Shown piece after piece: positions 33,402-36,818 of a DNA stretch of 36,818 bases. The position numbers were made by a program, and so were the translations under genes. The notes under the pieces are model-generated. The model was not told the DNA's origin. It searched no databases and was given only the letters and a program-made list of their open reading frames with translations. Where the stretch lies: NCBI GenBank assembly GCA_903916195.1, contig CAIWVP010000183.1, positions 1-36,818 on the forward strand, read 5' to 3'. Position 1 is the stretch's first letter; each line of letters begins with the position of its first letter. Source of the stretch: an uncultured Verrucomicrobiota bacterium. Lineage in GTDB: Bacteria > Verrucomicrobiota > Verrucomicrobiia > Limisphaerales > UBA9464.

Positions 33402-34835
33402 TCAGTGTTGGTTGGAGCTGGCCGCCGTTCGGGTCCCATGGGCGGGGCCGGTGGCTTTGGCCCGGGCTTCCTCGTCGGCCGCACCCTTCGCCTCGAACTC
33501 GTCCCTGAACTTCTTCACGAAGCTCAGCACCGGCCACGACGCGGCCTCGCCGAAGGCGCAGATGGTGCGGCCCTGGATGTTTTGGGCGATGTGCGAAAGA
33601 TACGCGGCGTCCTCCTTGCGGCCTTCGCCATGGCTGAGACGATGCAGTCCCTTCGCCAGCCACAGCGCGCCTTCGCGGCACGGCGTGCACTGGCCGCAGC
33701 TCTCATGGGCGTAGAACTCGGACAGGTTCGCCAGCGTGTCCACCATGCTGCGCGAATCGTCGAGCACGATGATCGCGCTGGAACCCGACATCGTGCCGGC
33801 CTGCTGGAGCGAATCGAAATCGTAGGGCAGGTCGAGCAACGGCACATCGACCTTCGTCATCTGGCCGTCCGCGCCCTTGCGGTTCAGTTTGAAGACCTCG
33901 CCGGCCTTCAAGACCTTCGACGAGGAGCCGCCGGGGATGACCGCCTTCAACGAGCGTCCCGGTCTCAGGCCTCCGCCGAAGTCCGGGTCGTTGATGAGCT
34001 CGCCGATGGTGACCTTGCCGACCTCGATCTCGTAGTAACCAGGGCGCTGGACGTCGCCGCTCAGGCTCACGATGCGGGTGCCGGTGTTGTTCGGCGTGCC
34101 GAGCTTGGCGTAGTTCGCCGCGCCCATCGTGACGATGTGCTTCACATGGCACAGCGTCTCCACGTTGTTCACGATGGTCGGGCACATGTAGAGCCCGAGC
34201 ACCGCGGGGAAGTACGGCGGCTTGATGCGCGGATAGGCCCGCTTGCCTTCGAGCGACTCGATCAGGCCCGTCTCCTCGCCGCAGATGTAGGCACCGGCCC
34301 CGCGATGGACGTATATCTCGAGGTCGTTCCCGCTGCCGAGGATGTCCTTCCCGAGGAAGCCCTTCTCGCGGGCCTCGGCGAGCGCCTGCTCCAGCAGCTT
34401 CGCGCCTCGGGGCATCTCGCCGCGGATGTAGATGTAGGCGAGCTTCACGTCGTTCGCCCAGCAGGAGATGATCATCCCCTCGATCAGCTGGTGCGGATCT
34501 TTGTGGATGATCTGGCGGTCCTTGAACGTGCCGGGCTCGGATTCGTCGGCGTTGCAGATCAGGTAGATCGGCTTGCCGCTGCGCCGGTCGACGAAGCTCC
34601 ACTTGAGGCCGGCACTGAACCCGGCGCCACCGCGGCCGCGGAGGCCGGAGGCCTTCACGTCTTCGCGGACGACTTCCTTGGGTGTGAGCTTCTTGCCGTC
34701 GGGCAGGTCGCGCGGGGCGGTCGCAAGCGCCAGTTTGAGCGCTTCGTAGCCGCCATGGCGCATGTAGCACTCGATATCCGGGGTGTAGCCCGGTGCGTCG
34801 ACGTGCTTCAGAATCAATTTGAACTGTTCCGGCAT
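33402..34835 (-). CDS. nuoF: NADH-quinone oxidoreductase subunit F
   Basis: A 477-residue flavoprotein subunit that takes electrons from NADH. FMN/NADH signatures are LRGRGGAGFSAGLKW and CNADESEPGTFKDR, then HRGAGAYICGEETGLIESLEG. The [4Fe-4S] N3 site is ESCGQCTPCREG plus the later cysteine in TICAFGEA. The C-terminus has a polar Ala/Thr/Gly tail (KATGPAHGTRTAASSNQH). The ATG at 34835 starts at the conserved protein; the frame further upstream runs antisense across the tRNA gene and is rejected. The leader of nuoF on this strand therefore carries the complement of a tRNA. Confidence 0.96.
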   Translation of the reverse strand: MPEQFKLILKHVDAPGYTPDIECYMRHGGYEALKLALATAPRDLPDGKKLTPKEVVREDVKASGLRGRGGAGFSAGLKWSFVDRRSGKPIYLICNADESEPGTFKDRQIIHKDPHQLIEGMIISCWANDVKLAYIYIRGEMPRGAKLLEQALAEAREKGFLGKDILGSGNDLEIYVHRGAGAYICGEETGLIESLEGKRAYPRIKPPYFPAVLGLYMCPTIVNNVETLCHVKHIVTMGAANYAKLGTPNNTGTRIVSLSGDVQRPGYYEIEVGKVTIGELINDPDFGGGLRPGRSLKAVIPGGSSSKVLKAGEVFKLNRKGADGQMTKVDVPLLDLPYDFDSLQQAGTMSGSSAIIVLDDSRSMVDTLANLSEFYAHESCGQCTPCREGALWLAKGLHRLSHGEGRKEDAAYLSHIAQNIQGRTICAFGEAASWPVLSFVKKFRDEFEAKGAADEEARAKATGPAHGTRTAASSNQH

Positions 34836-34843
34836 GGCAATGC

Positions 34844-34871
34844 TTGACTCAGAAGTTTCCCTGACTAACGT
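34844..34871 (+). promoter_or_regulatory. Candidate promoter of the tRNA-Gln gene
   Basis: TTGACT (34844-34849) and TAACGT (34866-34871) are 16 bases apart, and the tRNA 5' end is 16 bases further right. The -10 is a weak match. It lies just upstream of the nuoF start on the other strand. Confidence 0.4.
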
Positions 34872-34886
34872 CTGCGCTCTTCGGTC

Positions 34887-34960
34887 TGCCCGATGGTGTA
34901 ACGGTAGCACAGCAGATTCTGAATCTGCTTGTCATGGTTCAAATCCATGTCGGGCAACCA
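34887..34960 (+). tRNA. tRNA-Gln (CTG anticodon)
   Basis: A complete cloverleaf. The acceptor arm TGCCCGA pairs with TCGGGCA, followed by discriminator A and an encoded CCA. D-loop GGTGTAACGGTAGCAC; anticodon stem GCAGA/TCTGC around loop TTCTGAA (anticodon CTG); T-arm ATGG-TTCAAAT-CCAT. It lies in the nuoE-nuoF gap on the opposite strand to the operon; its 3' end is 2 bases from the nuoE stop codon. No terminator is evident after it on the plus strand. Confidence 0.96.
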
Positions 34961-34962
34961 TC

Positions 34963-35448
34963 TCATTTCCCGGTCCTCAGGATAGCGTCCGCCTTTGCGG
35001 CCGTGACCTTCTCGTGCAGGTCTTCGTTGACCAGCACCACCGGCGCCGAACCGCACGCGGCGAGGCATTCCACGAACTCCACGGTGAACTTCCCGTCGGA
35101 CGTCGTCTGCGGCGCATGCGCATGGGCATCCAGGCCGAGCTTCTCGCAGAAGTGGGCGCGCACCTCCGCGCCGCCCGCCAACGCGCAGCTGAGCGTGCGG
35201 CAGACCTTCACGTGCGTCTTGCCGAGCGGCTGCTGCCGGAACATCGGGTAGAACGTCACGAGCTCGTGGACGTTGATGGGCGTCAGGCCGAGCTTGCGCG
35301 CGGTCCATTCGACCGCCTCATCGGAGATATGGCCGAAATGTTCCTGCAGCGCGTGCAGGAACATGAGCGACGCGCTCCGCTTCTGCGGATAATGCGTCGT
35401 CAGCTCGTCGAGGCGGGCTTCCAGTGGTGCGGGGACGGCAAAGCTCAT
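34963..35448 (-). CDS. nuoE: NADH-quinone oxidoreductase subunit E
   Basis: A 161-residue thioredoxin-like [2Fe-2S] subunit. The ligands are Cys83 and Cys88 (CRTLSC) and Cys128 and Cys132 (CLAAC). Helical N-terminal part LHALQEHFGHISDEAVEWTA and VHELVTFYPMF are typical. It pairs with NuoF. It follows nuoD by 13 bases and is separated from nuoF by 127 bases that contain the tRNA gene on the other strand. Confidence 0.97.
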   Translation of the reverse strand: MSFAVPAPLEARLDELTTHYPQKRSASLMFLHALQEHFGHISDEAVEWTARKLGLTPINVHELVTFYPMFRQQPLGKTHVKVCRTLSCALAGGAEVRAHFCEKLGLDAHAHAPQTTSDGKFTVEFVECLAACGSAPVVLVNEDLHEKVTAAKADAILRTGK

Positions 35449-35461
35449 CGCAAAAAGTCGG

Positions 35462-36745
35462 TTAGCGGTCGCATTCGCCCATCACGAAATCGAACGAGCC
35501 GAGGATGGCCACGACGTCGCTCATCAGGTGGCCCGGGAGCACCGCGGGCAGGATGCTCAGGTTCACGAAGGACGGGGCACGGATCTTCAGCCGATGGGGC
35601 GTGCCACCGCCACGGCTGTCGATGTAGAATCCGAGCTCGCCCTTCGGGTTCTCGGCGCCGAAGTAGATCTCGCCCGGAGGCGCATCCACGCCCTGCGTCA
35701 CCAGCATGAACTGGTGGATCAGCTCCTCCATGCTGGTCAGGACCTTGTCCTTCGCAGGCAGCACGGTCTTGCCGTCCGCGATGTTGACCGGTTCCTTCGA
35801 GCGGTTGTCGGCGCCGCCGGGCAGCTTGTCGAGGCACTGGTGGAGGATGCGGACGCTCTGCCGCATCTCTTCCATGCGGACGAGATAGCGGTCGTAGCTG
35901 TCGCCCACCGAGCCGACCGGGATGTCGAACTCGAGGTCCTTGTAGACGAGATAGGGGGAGGCCTTGCGGACGTCGTAGTCCACGCCGCTGCCGCGCAGGT
36001 TCGGGCCGGTCAGACCGTAGTCGATGGCCATTTCGCGGGAGATGACGCCCACATCCTTGGTGCGGTCGACCCAGATGCGGTTGCGGGTCAGCAGCGTCTC
36101 CGATTCAGCGATGTTGACGACGACCTCGTCGAGGAACTTGCGGACCTGGTCGACCCAGCCTGGAGGCAGATCGCGGGACACGCCGCCGATGCGGGTGTAA
36201 CTGGTGGTGAAACGCGCGCCGGTCAGCGATTCGCAGAGGTTATAGATCTTCTCGCGCTCCGTGAACGTGTGCAGGAAGACGGTCAGCGCACCGACATCCA
36301 TCGCGAAGGCGCCGAGCCCGAGCAGATGCGCCGAGATGCGGGCCAGCTCGCAGCAGATCACTCGGATGTACTGGCAGCGCGGCGGGAGCTTCTGGTCGAT
36401 GCCCATCAGCTTCTCGACGGCGAGGGCGTAGGCGACGTTGTTGGCGAGAGGCGCGAGGTAATCCAGCCGGTCCGTGTAAGGGATGAACTGGGTATAGGTC
36501 ATGTTCTCGGCGATCTTCTCGTCGCCGCGATGCAGATAACCGATGTCGGGCACGGCACGGGTGATGGTCTCGCCGTCCATCTCGATGATGATCCGCAGCA
36601 CGCCGTGCGTGGACGGGTGCGACGGGCCCATGTTGAGCACGAGCTTGTCGCCCTGGATGTCGCGCAGCTCCTCAGGAGGCGCGGACGCGGCGGCCTCAGC
36701 CGACCGGGCGGCGGTGTCGCGGAATTCGATGGTCTGGGTGGCCAT
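35462..36745 (-). CDS. nuoD: NADH-quinone oxidoreductase subunit D
   Basis: A 427-residue 49-kDa-type subunit lining the quinone pocket. Conserved parts are NMGPSHPSTHGVLRIIIEMD, IGYLHRGDEKIAENM, RDLPPGWVDQV, GPNLRGSGVDYDVRK, GELGFYIDSRGG and a C-terminal GSFDFVMGECDR. It is a separate protein, not fused to NuoC. The ATG at 36745 has GGAG 11 bases upstream. A GTG at 36757 overlapping the previous stop (GTGA) would add four residues and couple translation; either is possible. Confidence 0.97.
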   Translation of the reverse strand: MATQTIEFRDTAARSAEAAASAPPEELRDIQGDKLVLNMGPSHPSTHGVLRIIIEMDGETITRAVPDIGYLHRGDEKIAENMTYTQFIPYTDRLDYLAPLANNVAYALAVEKLMGIDQKLPPRCQYIRVICCELARISAHLLGLGAFAMDVGALTVFLHTFTEREKIYNLCESLTGARFTTSYTRIGGVSRDLPPGWVDQVRKFLDEVVVNIAESETLLTRNRIWVDRTKDVGVISREMAIDYGLTGPNLRGSGVDYDVRKASPYLVYKDLEFDIPVGSVGDSYDRYLVRMEEMRQSVRILHQCLDKLPGGADNRSKEPVNIADGKTVLPAKDKVLTSMEELIHQFMLVTQGVDAPPGEIYFGAENPKGELGFYIDSRGGGTPHRLKIRAPSFVNLSILPAVLPGHLMSDVVAILGSFDFVMGECDR

Positions 36746-36753
36746 GGGTGGGA

Positions 36754-36818
36754 TCACTCCGGCGTCCGCGCGCGGGGCTCGCGCGCCATGCTGTCCTTGC
36801 CGCCCGCCACGGTGACGA
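36754..36818 (-). CDS. C-terminal end of the gene before nuoD, probably nuoC (partial)
   Basis: Twenty complete codons (VTVAGGKDSMAREPRARTPE) and a TGA at 36756-36754 are seen; the rest lies off the right edge. The stop overlaps a possible GTG start of nuoD. By position in the operon it should be nuoC, but the short polar tail itself has no diagnostic residue. Confidence 0.5.
   Translation of the reverse strand, partial: VTVAGGKDSMAREPRARTPE

Overview
The window looks like a chromosomal segment of a high-GC, Gram-negative bacterium, most likely a member of the Verrucomicrobiota (Pedosphaera/Limisphaera-like). That assignment is inference. It rests on the mix of families (a DUF1080 sugar hydrolase, DUF4380 lipoprotein, DUF885 peptidase-like protein, and Sec-exported Hcp-fold proteins with the LDGIPGES motif), on a split nuoC/nuoD, and on abundant short inverted-repeat elements between genes. 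No 16S rRNA or other firm taxonomic marker is present.

Left part (1-9400). A worn C-terminal remnant of an ECF-like sigma factor is followed by an SDR oxidoreductase, serA (first step of serine synthesis), a one-TM hypothetical protein, infA (IF-1), and a PLP-dependent D-threonine aldolase/D-serine dehydratase-type enzyme transcribed with a RidA-family protein. A carbon-nitrogen hydrolase is divergent from that pair, and a UbiD decarboxylase follows. Gaps are filled with short repeats: two members of a family with GATCGGAAGTGGCGGAC-type inverted ends, and one member of an unrelated inverted-repeat family.

Middle part (9400-16700). This is a scarred region. It holds a nucleotidyltransferase-like pseudogene, two fragments of a second ubiD copy (one with an in-frame 12-bp expansion), an epimerase fragment, and one more repeat element. 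Interspersed are an NtrC-type sigma-54 response regulator, a small membrane protein, and a translationally coupled pair: an H-NOX gas sensor and a histidine kinase with an HNOBA domain. The H-NOX pair has a long leader, and a perfect dyad overlaps a TATAAT box upstream. The likely job of this group is nitric-oxide sensing coupled to sigma-54 transcription, if the regulator is the kinase's partner.

Next (16700-23300) come a DUF4380 lipoprotein with an FMN-binding PNPOx-like protein, a DUF885 protein, a YggS-type PLP-homeostasis protein, two adjacent exported Hcp-fold proteins (one with calcium-binding type-3 repeats), and a secreted DUF1080 protein.

Right part (23600-36818). A respiratory complex I operon lies on the minus strand, reading (nuoC end)-nuoD-E-F-G-H-I-J-K-L-M-N. 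Two insertions are notable: a hicBA toxin-antitoxin pair sits precisely between nuoI and nuoJ in the direction of the operon, and a tRNA-Gln(CTG) gene lies on the opposite strand between nuoE and nuoF. Several Nuo subunits carry extra Ala/Pro/Ser-rich tails.
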